Shown: piece by piece, positions 55,273-63,284 of the stretch
How the letters are laid out: each line of letters opens with the position of its first letter
How positions within the stretch are numbered: the stretch's first letter is position 1
Origin: Lactobacillus sp. ESL0679
GTDB taxonomy: Bacteria > Bacillota > Bacilli > Lactobacillales > Lactobacillaceae
Assembly: GCF_029433515.1 (NCBI RefSeq)
Contig: NZ_JAQTIG010000004.1
Location: forward strand, 62,001 to 126,000
Length of the DNA stretch: 64,000 nucleotides
Direction: 5' to 3'
Notes under the pieces: generated by a model
What the model was told of the DNA's origin: nothing
What the model saw: the letters and a program-made list of their open reading frames with translations, nothing else
Databases searched by the model: none
Program-made: the position numbers and the translations under genes

Positions 55273-57054
55273 ATGAAACGTAAACTAGTGCGACTTTTTG
55301 TCTTGCTAAGTGTAGTATTACTTGGCCTGACTATTAGTCAAAATGTTCATGCTGATGATGAATACGATATTGAATACGTTAATGTTACGGCAAAAGTTAA
55401 TGCCAACGGCTCACTAACAATGACGCGGCAGATTAGGTACGATTTTAACGATGACATGCATGGCGTCTATTACCAGCAAAATCTGGGCAAAAAACAAGCA
55501 GTTAAGAACGTTAGTGTCACTGTTAAAGATAACAATGAACCTGAGCAAACTGCTCACGACTTTTCAATTGAGCATAATGACGATGGCTATCGCTTTAAAG
55601 TTTACCATGCCGTTAGTGAGGACGATAGGCTGACGGTAACTTACCATTATCAGATAACAAATGCAGTTACCAATTATCGCGACACTGCTGAGCTTAACTT
55701 TATGATTATTGGGAATGGCTGGGATACAGACTTAGATCACGTGCAAGCAAGTGTGATTTTCCCTGGTAAAGTCAAAAATTTACGGGCTTGGGCGCACGGA
55801 CCGTTAAACGGTGAAATTAAGGTTTTACCAAATCAAGGTAAGATTGTGATGCATGTTGACGATTTAGACGGTGATACTGGCGTTGAAGTCCACACGATTT
55901 TTCCATTAACGGTTACGCCGCAAAATAAAAATGTGATTGACAAAAATCACCGCCAAGCAGTAATTAAGCAGGAAGCGGCTTTGGCTGAGAAGGCTAACCA
56001 AGAGCGCAAGCGCGATCGAATTATTAACGCCGTGATGATTGCAGCTGCACTATTAACTGGTATCGGCGCAGTTTTGCAGGGTTTGTTTGTTAAAAAGCAA
56101 GGAACTAAGCCTGCTAAAATGTCACAATTAAGGCATAACTACAGTCTTCCTGCAGTTACGCCAATTGCCGCTCAAATTCTGGACAGTGGTCGTAAGCCTG
56201 ATAGCCGTGCTTTTACTGCTTACCTAATGCAGTTAGCGGTGCAAAAGAAGGTTAAACTGGACGATTATCTAGTGCATCATAAAGTATATTATCGAATTAC
56301 ATTGCAAGACCCAGAAATTTTAACTGCTAGTCCATTAATGCAGTTCTTGTTTAATGATCTTGGTGACGGGCAATCATTTACGACACGTGAGCTGCGCCAG
56401 TATCATAGCAAAAAATTGGGAAATAAGTTCGATGACTGGGCCGATACGCAATTTACTGGGGTTGAAGATCAAGGCTATCTTGAGTCTGACCTGTATGACA
56501 AGCGCTCGTTTACACTGGGCTCAATTTTGTTCTTGCTTGCGATCAGCTTTGTCTTAGTGCTCTTTTCGTGGGGAATCTTCGGTCAGTATAAGATGCAGCT
56601 TGCAATCGGCGAGACAATTATTATTTTACTTGGCATTGCCGCATATTTCCGTGCGAAAAATCAAATTTCACTGTATACAAAAGAAGGCGCTCGAGAGGCA
56701 GAACAGGTTCGCGGTTTTAAAAAGATGTTGTCTGATATTGGCAATTTCAAAATGCGGGCTGTTGGTGATTTGATTCTTTGGGAAGATATTTTGCCGTATG
56801 CCGTTGCTTTTGATCTCGCGGACAAGGTTGTTAAACAGTTGAAAATTGAATTTAGCAAAGAAGAATTTGCGAATGATGATTTCTATTATTACGCGCCATT
56901 TTATTTGAGCGGGAAAAATAGTTTCGCGGCAAGTTTTAATTCTAGCTTTACCAGTGGAATTTCGTCTGGTTCTTCGAGCTCAGGTGCTAGTGGCGGCTTT
57001 TCTGGTGGTTCATCTGGTGGCTTTGGTGGCGGCTCCGGCGGTGGCGTCTTTTAA
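55273..57054 (+). CDS. DUF2207 membrane protein
   Basis: A 593-residue protein of the YciQ/DUF2207 type. A signal peptide (residues 1-27, ending near NVHADD) precedes an extracellular beta-rich domain (about 28-235), a membrane helix (about 252-272), a cytosolic winged-helix-like region (to about 410), and two further helices (about 418-460). The tail from about 560 is a Gly/Ser-rich repeat (SGGFSGGSSGGF and on) typical of the family. Function unknown. GGGAGAAA precedes the ATG. Sequence between it and the next gene is 86 bp. Confidence 0.9.
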   Translation: MKRKLVRLFVLLSVVLLGLTISQNVHADDEYDIEYVNVTAKVNANGSLTMTRQIRYDFNDDMHGVYYQQNLGKKQAVKNVSVTVKDNNEPEQTAHDFSIEHNDDGYRFKVYHAVSEDDRLTVTYHYQITNAVTNYRDTAELNFMIIGNGWDTDLDHVQASVIFPGKVKNLRAWAHGPLNGEIKVLPNQGKIVMHVDDLDGDTGVEVHTIFPLTVTPQNKNVIDKNHRQAVIKQEAALAEKANQERKRDRIINAVMIAAALLTGIGAVLQGLFVKKQGTKPAKMSQLRHNYSLPAVTPIAAQILDSGRKPDSRAFTAYLMQLAVQKKVKLDDYLVHHKVYYRITLQDPEILTASPLMQFLFNDLGDGQSFTTRELRQYHSKKLGNKFDDWADTQFTGVEDQGYLESDLYDKRSFTLGSILFLLAISFVLVLFSWGIFGQYKMQLAIGETIIILLGIAAYFRAKNQISLYTKEGAREAEQVRGFKKMLSDIGNFKMRAVGDLILWEDILPYAVAFDLADKVVKQLKIEFSKEEFANDDFYYYAPFYLSGKNSFAASFNSSFTSGISSGSSSSGASGGFSGGSSGGFGGGSGGGVF

Positions 57055-57140
57055 AAAATATGAGTTTGAAGTCTGGCTGTTGTCGGGCTTTTTTCATTTG
57101 ATATATACTAGAATAATCAGATTAGAAAAGTTGAGAAAAA

Positions 57141-58469
57141 ATGTTTGATTATCGAAATAATTTAAAAAGAATTTTAAACCAAACCGCGGGCGATGATAAA
57201 AGTCTGCGCAACGGGTTGGCTGCAATTAAGATGATACTGGGGATGGCTGATGATGGCGCTGCGCCCGAAGCAACTGTAAAAACTCGCGATACTGCTGTTA
57301 AGGTCGATGCCAAGCAAGTAAATTTACTGTTGTCGGGGTTAGCTGATTTAATTTCTACTCCCGGCGACCCTGCTGCTAAGAACACGGCATTGTCGGCAAT
57401 TCATCGGTTGACCTTTACACCCAACATTGGCGCTAGTTATGGTAAAAGTCTAAGTCAATTAGAACAAGCAATTCAAGCTTCAAACACGACTAAAGATGTG
57501 ATTAATAAAAAAATCTTTGAGCAAGCAATGCAGCCTAAGGAGAAGCCTGTACGAGATTATCGTAAGGGCAAGCGCTATACAGTAATTCGGCTTCTTGGCG
57601 GCTGCGACCTGATTAATGGTAATAATCAGCGCGTTTATACTTTGAAGGAATCACAAATTCATTCTCTTAATTTAAAGAGCGGCGATATTGTTGAAGCAGT
57701 TCCTGAAGAAAACAATCCTAATTATGAAGCAACCATTTTGCGGGTTGTCGGTTTTCGTAAACTGTCGGCAACCGAAGTTGATAAAATTTCAACTTTTAAA
57801 TACGCAGTTGTGCAGGGCAGGACTGGTCATTTGTCGGTTAGTCGCAATATCAAGGGACAAAAGCTGCGGATTCGGGGTAAGGCAGTTTTACTTCCAGTTG
57901 ATTCAAGTCAGTTCCAAGAGGGTAATGTTCAGCTAGTTGATGGTTCAATTGTAGATTTGGCGTGGTATGACGGGGATGTCCGCTTGAAGAAAAATCCAGC
58001 GGATGCCATTCAGCTGCGGTGGATTTATCAGGTTGATCAACCAAAGTCAAAACCTGTAATTAAAAAGAAAAAGGTCAAGGCAGTTCAAGATGAGGTTGCC
58101 ATTACTAAGTTAGACATGGATTTGCATTATCAACGTGTTGGCATTGCCATTGGTGATAATCAAAATGAGGCAATGCTCGAAGGCATTGTCAATCGTTATC
58201 ACGGAATTCCGATTCCCATAGATGCTTTTCAGGGCAAGAAAAAGGTCATGGAAAATCAAATTAAGGATTTGGATATTGTGATTTTGGTGACAGCATTTGC
58301 GGCCCATGACAGTACGTGGAATATTCGTGAATTTGCTAGCAAGTATAATGTCAAATTTGCAGTCAGTTCAAGCAAAGGCTATCAAGCTTTTGAGCGGGCA
58401 TTATATCGTGCTGCAAAAGGTTTCCCGGCATACGAGGGCAACCAAACTATTAAGTATGAAACAGAATAA
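57141..58469 (+). CDS. DUF2325-containing protein of unknown function
   Basis: A 442-residue cytosolic protein. The last ~100 residues (from KLDMDLHYQRVGIAIGDNQNEAMLEGIV to SSKGYQAFERALYRAA) match the DUF2325 pattern: a Rossmann-like unit with an ITxFAAHDSTWNIREFASKYNVKF stretch. Residues ~135-300 have a beta-rich pair of segments (YTVIRLLGGCDLINGNNQRVYTL and KYAVVQGRTGHLSVSRNIKGQK) that I do not recognise; the first 130 are helical. Role unknown; nucleotide or RNA binding is only a guess. The ATG is preceded by the weak AAAAGTTGAG. Confidence 0.7.
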   Translation: MFDYRNNLKRILNQTAGDDKSLRNGLAAIKMILGMADDGAAPEATVKTRDTAVKVDAKQVNLLLSGLADLISTPGDPAAKNTALSAIHRLTFTPNIGASYGKSLSQLEQAIQASNTTKDVINKKIFEQAMQPKEKPVRDYRKGKRYTVIRLLGGCDLINGNNQRVYTLKESQIHSLNLKSGDIVEAVPEENNPNYEATILRVVGFRKLSATEVDKISTFKYAVVQGRTGHLSVSRNIKGQKLRIRGKAVLLPVDSSQFQEGNVQLVDGSIVDLAWYDGDVRLKKNPADAIQLRWIYQVDQPKSKPVIKKKKVKAVQDEVAITKLDMDLHYQRVGIAIGDNQNEAMLEGIVNRYHGIPIPIDAFQGKKKVMENQIKDLDIVILVTAFAAHDSTWNIREFASKYNVKFAVSSSKGYQAFERALYRAAKGFPAYEGNQTIKYETE

Positions 58470-58471
58470 TT

Positions 58472-58512
58472 AATGTTAAAAGCTCGGAGTATATTGCTCT
58501 GAGCTTTTAAAA
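58472..58512 (+). terminator. Terminator after the DUF2325 gene
   Basis: TTAAAAGCTC/GAGCTTTTAA perfect stem with a loop of 15 nt. The T tail after it is short, so the efficiency is uncertain. Confidence 0.7.
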
Positions 58513-58789
58513 TGAGAAGGATTAAATTGTGATAATTATTACCGCTTGATATTATATATACTTATAAGCGAAAGTAGATAAATTTTTATGTTTGAAAATA
58601 AGTTGAGCACTAAGACGACAGAGAGGCTTTTTGTACTCGCATAAATTATTAACGATAAAATAAAAAATTAGTAATTATTAGTAATTAAAGTATTTTTAAT
58701 TTATTGTTGTTTTTTGCTTATTTCTTGAATAGATTATTGCTTTCTTATTACAATAGGAAGTAATAATTTTATTTTGGAAGGAAGATGAG
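58513..58789 (+). promoter_or_regulatory. AT-rich spacer with YitT promoter
   Basis: No gene is seen. Direct repeats TAGTAATTA lie near 58670. A promoter TTGAAT (58725-58730), 18 bp spacer, TACAAT (58749-58754) precedes the YitT ATG by about 35 bp. Confidence 0.6.
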
Positions 58790-59629
58790 ATGACAATTAA
58801 TAAACAAACACATACGTGGCAATATTGGTTATTTTTCTTAGCGGGGCTGGAAATAATCACGATTGCAATTAACTTCTTTTATGCGCCAATTAACATTGCA
58901 GCCGGTGGTTCTACGGGAATTGCGATATTGGTTGATGCTGTTTGGGGTATTAATCGCTCGATAACGGTTCTGGTTGTAAACGCGCTGTTGCTAATCTTAG
59001 CAACGATCTTTTTAGGAAAAGAAACGTTAAAAAAGGCGGCTTTAGGCAGTTTGTTATTGCCAGTTTTAATGGCAATAACACCGAGCTTTAAACTAACATC
59101 AAATAACATGCTGGCCGTTATTTATGGCGGTGTCTTAATGGGCATTGGCGTTTCGATGCTTTATCGAATTAACGCGTCGGCTGGTGGTACCACAATTCCA
59201 CCATTAATTTTCAAAAAATATTTTTATCTTGATCCAACTTTAACGTTGCTAATGCTTGATATGTCAATTATTCTGTTGAACGTTTTTGTCGACGGCATTG
59301 AGGCAGTTTTGCTGGCGGCTTTTTCACAAATTATTACTACGCTGACAATGCGCTACACCGAAACTGGCTTGGACAAAAAATATCAGGTAACCATTATGAG
59401 CAATGAAAACCTTGAGCAGATTAAAGAGATGCTGCAGCAGGATTATGAGGGGCTGACTGTCTACAATGTCGTTGGTGGTTATAGCGATGAAGATAAGCAG
59501 CAGCTAGTAATCGTGGTTGACCCTAATGAATATGGCCAACTAGTTGCTAAAGTGCGGGCAATTGACGGCGAAGCGTTTATTGTTACTGAAAATATTGCCA
59601 AGGTGCATGGCGGCAAGTGGCGGATTTAA
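58790..59629 (+). CDS. YitT family membrane protein (DUF161/DUF2179)
   Basis: A 279-residue protein of the YitT family. Five or six membrane segments (about residues 12-190, with GLEIITIAINFFYAPINIAAGGSTGIAIL) are followed by a C-terminal soluble DUF2179 domain (about 195-279: YQVTIMSNENLEQIKEMLQQD and AFIVTENIAKVHGGKW). Function not established; a transport or regulatory role is supposed for the family. TTGGAAGGAAG precedes the ATG. Encoded alone. Confidence 0.88.
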   Translation: MTINKQTHTWQYWLFFLAGLEIITIAINFFYAPINIAAGGSTGIAILVDAVWGINRSITVLVVNALLLILATIFLGKETLKKAALGSLLLPVLMAITPSFKLTSNNMLAVIYGGVLMGIGVSMLYRINASAGGTTIPPLIFKKYFYLDPTLTLLMLDMSIILLNVFVDGIEAVLLAAFSQIITTLTMRYTETGLDKKYQVTIMSNENLEQIKEMLQQDYEGLTVYNVVGGYSDEDKQQLVIVVDPNEYGQLVAKVRAIDGEAFIVTENIAKVHGGKWRI

Positions 59630-59739
59630 ATTAGGCAATTATTCCTAATGTAAAAATGCTGCTCAATTTCGGATTAACAGGCGATATGTTATTAATAATC
59701 AAGAATTTTTTATTGCCAACTTCTCTTAAGGGGAGTATC

Positions 59740-59850
59740 ATAAAGTAGTTGTATTTGTGGAGACCTCCACATCTGCAACCGCACATTTCGAGGTAAGAAG
59801 TCTTTTTAAAAAAGCACCTCGATTGGCGAGTCTAAGTATTTTTTGGAGGT
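59740..59850 (+). promoter_or_regulatory. L21 leader RNA
   Basis: The region before rplU has the conserved ribosomal protein leader pattern: GTGGAGACCTCCAC hairpin (about 59757-59770), a GAGGT...CACCTC-type pairing (TTTCGAGGTAAG with AAAGCACCTCGA) and a purine-rich end before the ribosome site. L21 leaders are thought to mediate autogenous control of rplU-rpmA. Confidence 0.75.
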
Positions 59851-59856
59851 GCAGTA

Positions 59857-60168
59857 ATGTACGCAATTATTAAAACCGGTGGTAAGCAATACAAAGTTGC
59901 TGAAGGCGACGCTATTTTTGTAGAAAAGCTTGATGTAGAAGAAGGCAAAGAAGTTACCTTTGATGAAGTCATTCTTGTTTCTGATGGTAAAGATGTTAAA
60001 ATCGGCAGCCCATTAGTTAAGGGTGCTAAAGTAACTGCTAAAGTTGAAAAGCAAGGCAAGGAAAAGAAAGTTGTTACTTTCAAGTACAAGCCTAAGAAGC
60101 ACTCACATTCAAAATATGGTCACCGTCAACCTTATACTAAGGTTACAGTTGAAAAAATTGAAGCTTAA
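59857..60168 (+). CDS. rplU: 50S ribosomal protein L21
   Basis: A 103-residue L21 with the family start [18 protein letters not shown] and closing [24 protein letters not shown]. It binds 23S rRNA near L20. GGAGGTG precedes the ATG. rpmA follows after only 17 bp, without the ribosomal-processing protease gene usually found between them in Firmicutes. Confidence 0.98.
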   Translation: MYAIIKTGGKQYKVAEGDAIFVEKLDVEEGKEVTFDEVILVSDGKDVKIGSPLVKGAKVTAKVEKQGKEKKVVTFKYKPKKHSHSKYGHRQPYTKVTVEKIEA

Positions 60169-60185
60169 TTCAGAGGTGAAATGAT

Positions 60186-60479
60186 ATGAATATTTTAGGT
60201 CTTAAATTATTTGCCCACCACAAGGGTGGAGGTTCTACTGCTAACGGTCGTGACTCAGCTGGTCGTCGTTTAGGCGCTAAGGCTGCTGATGGTCAAACTA
60301 TCCACGCAGGTACTATTATTTACCGTCAACGTGGTACACACATTCACCCAGGCCAAAACGTTGGTAAAGGTGGAGACGATACATTGTTTGCATTAGTAAA
60401 CGGTGTTGTTAAGTTTGAACGGTTGGACAAATACAGAAAGCAAGTTTCTGTTATTCCAGTCGAAGAAGAAGCTAAGTAA
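60186..60479 (+). CDS. rpmA: 50S ribosomal protein L27 (with N-terminal extension)
   Basis: A 97-residue L27. Firmicutes L27 carries a short N-terminal extension removed by the Prp protease to expose the residues that reach the peptidyl-transferase centre; here MNILGLKLF is that extension, with cleavage expected before [21 protein letters not shown]. Thus a Prp activity should exist, yet no prp gene lies between rplU and rpmA. AGAGGTG precedes the ATG; an overlapping ATG at 60181 stops at once. Confidence 0.98.
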   Translation: MNILGLKLFAHHKGGGSTANGRDSAGRRLGAKAADGQTIHAGTIIYRQRGTHIHPGQNVGKGGDDTLFALVNGVVKFERLDKYRKQVSVIPVEEEAK

Positions 60480-60490
60480 TTTAGTTCTTA

Positions 60491-60530
60491 AGAAAAAGAC
60501 GAAAAGCACGTGCTTCTCGTCTTTTTTATG
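60491..60530 (+). terminator. Terminator after rpmA
   Basis: AAAAGACGA..AGCA/TGCT..TCGTCTTTT stem with T run. Confidence 0.9.
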
Positions 60531-60632
60531 CGTTTTTAATTTAATTTTATTTAATATTTAAATAGAATAGCCAAGCGTACGTTTTTAGCGGTAGAATAGA
60601 ATTAAGTATTTTTTCCGTAAGAGGTGCGCGCA

Positions 60633-61742
60633 ATGGACGAACAAGACCAATTATTAACACTTTTAAATAGACGAATTGCTGAAGTTACAAAGCTTATTAA
60701 AGAGCAAAACGCTGATGGTTTGCTAATCTTTAACCAAGCTAACTATCGCTATCTAACCAACTTTACCGGTGAAGAAGCGCAGCTGATTTTGACAGCTCAA
60801 GGGGACCGTATTTTATTATCGGACTCCAGATTTGCTGATCAGATTAAGGCGCAAGCTCCCGGTGAGTTAACGGTAATTATGAAGCGCGGCAATCAAGACG
60901 CAGAAATCAGCAAGCAGTTAGGACAAGCTAATCTTAAAAAAGTCCTGATTGAAGGCGAATTTGTTTCGGCAGTTGAATTTGCTAATTTGCAAAAGTTAAA
61001 CCCAGAAATTGAATTTGTTATTTGTGAAGAACTCGTTGAACGTGTCCGCAATGTGAAAGATGAGTTAGAACTTGTAGCCTTACGGCAGGCAATCAACATT
61101 TCAATGGACAGTTTTAATGGAATTTTGCCGTTAGTTAAGCCTGGCGCAATTGAGCGTAATATTGGGGCCAAGCTTGATTATCTGTTTAAGGTTAATGGCG
61201 GCGATGGTCCAAGTTTTGATACAATTATCGCTTCTGGTGTTCGTTCAGCTTGGGCTCATGGTGTTGCCAGCGACAAGATGATTGCTGACGGCGACATGGT
61301 AGTGATTGACTTTGGTGCTTTCTATCATGGTTATGCGGCTGATATCACTCGGACTGTTTCTGTTGGTAAAGTTGACCGTGAAATGCACAAGATTTACGAC
61401 ATTGTGCACGAAGCGCAAAGACGTGGGATTGCTGCTGCAGTTGCTGGTAATCACGGTCGTGATGTTGACAAGGCAGCTCGTGATTATATTAAAGAGCAAG
61501 GCTATGGTGAATATTTCGGTCATGGCATCGGTCATGGTATTGGTTTAGAGATTCATGAATTATGTCAGCCTGCTTTGCCATTTGGTAAACAGGATCTGGT
61601 TAACAACATGGTTCACACCGTTGAGCCGGGAATTTATTTACCGAATAAGGGTGGCGTCAGGATTGAGGACGATATTTTGGTTCACGATCAAACACCGGAA
61701 ACCTTGTCTACCCTACCTAAAGACGAATTAATTTCTTTGTAA
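60633..61742 (+). CDS. M24 family Xaa-Pro peptidase
   Basis: A 369-residue two-domain peptidase, of the kind called PepP/PepQ. The creatinase-like N-terminal domain (to about 130, GLLIFNQANYRYLTNFTGEEA) precedes the pita-bread metallopeptidase domain, with metal ligands in MVVIDFGAFYHGYAADITRT (two Asp), HGIGHGIGLEIHE (His) and the two late Glu in VEPGIYLPNKGGVRIEDD. It removes N-terminal residues preceding proline; aminopeptidase P versus prolidase is not resolved. ATG 60633 has AGAGGTG 7 bp before it; the in-frame GTG at 60624 overlaps that site and is less likely. Confidence 0.92.
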   Translation: MDEQDQLLTLLNRRIAEVTKLIKEQNADGLLIFNQANYRYLTNFTGEEAQLILTAQGDRILLSDSRFADQIKAQAPGELTVIMKRGNQDAEISKQLGQANLKKVLIEGEFVSAVEFANLQKLNPEIEFVICEELVERVRNVKDELELVALRQAINISMDSFNGILPLVKPGAIERNIGAKLDYLFKVNGGDGPSFDTIIASGVRSAWAHGVASDKMIADGDMVVIDFGAFYHGYAADITRTVSVGKVDREMHKIYDIVHEAQRRGIAAAVAGNHGRDVDKAARDYIKEQGYGEYFGHGIGHGIGLEIHELCQPALPFGKQDLVNNMVHTVEPGIYLPNKGGVRIEDDILVHDQTPETLSTLPKDELISL

Positions 61743-61812
61743 ATTTAAATATTATTAATAGTAAAATTATGCGCAAATTGGTAAGATATATTATGGAGAT
61801 GAGGTACTAAAT

Positions 61813-62382
61813 ATGACAATGATTTCAGTTAACGAATTTAAGAATGGCTTAACCATTCAATTTAACAATGACTTATGGCGGATTGTTGAATTCCAACACG
61901 TAAAGCCAGGTAAGGGTAGTGCTTTTGTTCGTTCAAAGCTTAAGAGCTTGACTACAGGTGCAGTTCAAGAAAATACTTTCCGTTCAACTGCTAAGGTAGA
62001 AACTGCAGAAATTGAAACCAAGGCTATGCAATACTTGTACAATGATGGTTCAAGTTATGTTTTCATGGATACAACCACTTATGACCAATTAGCGATTGCT
62101 AACGAACAAGTTAAGGATGAAGCTAATTATCTTAAGGAAAACATGGATGTTAGTGTCATTATGCATGATGGCAAGACTTTGGGAATTCAGCTTCCTAACA
62201 CTGTTGACTTAGCAGTTGCTAAAACAGAACCTAATATCAAAGGTGATACTTCTTCCGGTGGTGGTAAACCAGCGACTATGGAAACTGGATTGGTAGTTAA
62301 CGTACCGTTCTTCATCAATGAAGGTGATGTATTAACTATTAATACAGCTGACGGTACATACGTATCTCGCGCAAATAAGTAG
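61813..62382 (+). CDS. efp: Elongation factor P
   Basis: A 189-residue EF-P that rescues ribosomes stalled at polyproline. Domain 1 (KOW-like) carries the loop KPGKGSAF with Lys34 at the tip that enters the peptidyl-transferase centre; the middle and last OB domains end with the signature [25 protein letters not shown] 61813 (MTMISVNEF) has GAGGT 7 bp before it; the second ATG two codons on is the usual family start. Confidence 0.97.
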   Translation: MTMISVNEFKNGLTIQFNNDLWRIVEFQHVKPGKGSAFVRSKLKSLTTGAVQENTFRSTAKVETAEIETKAMQYLYNDGSSYVFMDTTTYDQLAIANEQVKDEANYLKENMDVSVIMHDGKTLGIQLPNTVDLAVAKTEPNIKGDTSSGGGKPATMETGLVVNVPFFINEGDVLTINTADGTYVSRANK

Positions 62383-62400
62383 TTTTTCGAGGTAAACAAA

Positions 62401-62859
62401 ATGGCAGATAGTTCAAAAATTGTCTTAGACGATAAAAATAACGGTGAAGAAATCGAAATTGATCCTAGTGTTATTGAAGTTATCATGGGCATTGCTGCCG
62501 AAAAAGTTGACGGTGTTGCCGGAATGCGCGGCAGTGTCAGATCTGGGATTAACCGAGTTTTAGGACGTGAGGATCGCAGTAAAGGCGTTACAGTTGGTCT
62601 TGACGACGACAATAACTTGATTGCTGAGGTTTATATTAACGTTGAAGCAGGTAGTTATGTTCCTAAGGTTGCGATGACTTTGCAAAGCAGTTTGCTGGAG
62701 CAAGTTAAGCAAATGACTGACTTAACCTTTAAAGAAATTAACGTTCACGTGACCGGATTAGTCTTCCCAGAGGATGAGGACAAGGATAACAGTGAAACTT
62801 CAAAGCTGTTTTCCGACATTGATGAAAAGAGTAAAAATGAATCAACACGAGAGTCGTAG
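62401..62859 (+). CDS. Asp23/Gls24 family protein
   Basis: A 152-residue envelope-stress/alkaline-shock-like protein (YqhY type). The domain spans about residues 15-120 (IEIDPSVIEVIMGIAAEKVDGVAGM, VTVGLDDDNNLIAEVYINVEAGSYVPKVA), followed by an acidic Asp/Glu/Ser tail. Its role is not well defined in lactobacilli; in Bacillus YqhY affects fatty acid synthesis. It is placed between efp and nusB as is typical, and its tail overlaps nusB by 23 bp. Confidence 0.92.
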   Translation: MADSSKIVLDDKNNGEEIEIDPSVIEVIMGIAAEKVDGVAGMRGSVRSGINRVLGREDRSKGVTVGLDDDNNLIAEVYINVEAGSYVPKVAMTLQSSLLEQVKQMTDLTFKEINVHVTGLVFPEDEDKDNSETSKLFSDIDEKSKNESTRES

Positions 62860-63235
62860 AGTTGCGATGCAGGCGGTTTATTTGGCTAATCAAGATATAA
62901 AAATGCTGCCGGCAGATGTTGAAGCTAAAACTGTTATAGCGCTTGATTTAAAAGAACTTTCTGCTTATTCGAAAACTCTAATTGAAGGCGTAGTTACTAA
63001 ACGGGATGAGCTGAAGGGTGAGCTCGCTAGTCACTTAAAGAAGAACTGGCGGATTAACCGAATTAATCAAATTACCCTTGCTATTCTGGAAGTTGCCTTA
63101 TACGAAATTAAGTATAGTGATGAAATTGAGCCTAAGGCAGCAGTAAATGAGGCTTTAAATTTATGTGATGAGTTTGCCGATCCAAAGACTAAACCATTTA
63201 TTAATGGCGTTTTGGCAAATTTTGTTGAAAAATAA
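62837..63235 (+). CDS. nusB: Transcription antitermination factor NusB
   Basis: A 132-residue all-helical NusB, which binds boxA RNA with NusE/S10 in rRNA antitermination. Family marks are MNQHESRRVAMQAVYLAN, NWRINRINQITLAILEVALYEI and PKAAVNEALNLCDEFADPKTKPFINGVLANF. The start at 62837 gives normal length and lies inside the Asp23 gene end; an in-frame ATG at 62822 is possible. No strong ribosome site, so it is probably coupled to the Asp23 gene. Confidence 0.95.
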   Translation: MNQHESRRVAMQAVYLANQDIKMLPADVEAKTVIALDLKELSAYSKTLIEGVVTKRDELKGELASHLKKNWRINRINQITLAILEVALYEIKYSDEIEPKAAVNEALNLCDEFADPKTKPFINGVLANFVEK

Positions 63236-63236
63236 C

Positions 63237-63268
63237 TAATAGTCGGCTGTGAAGCCGGCTATTTTTAT
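63237..63268 (+). terminator. Hairpin after nusB
   Basis: TAGTCGGCT/AGCCGGCTA stem (one G-U pair) with a T run, between nusB and folD; it may be a partial terminator. Confidence 0.8.
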
Positions 63269-63284
63269 AGAAAAGGAATTATTG

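Noticed and set aside
56938..57054. Gly/Ser-rich repeat at the end of the DUF2207 gene as a possible surface repeat or misassembly.
   Set aside because: Such tails are normal for DUF2207/YciQ proteins.
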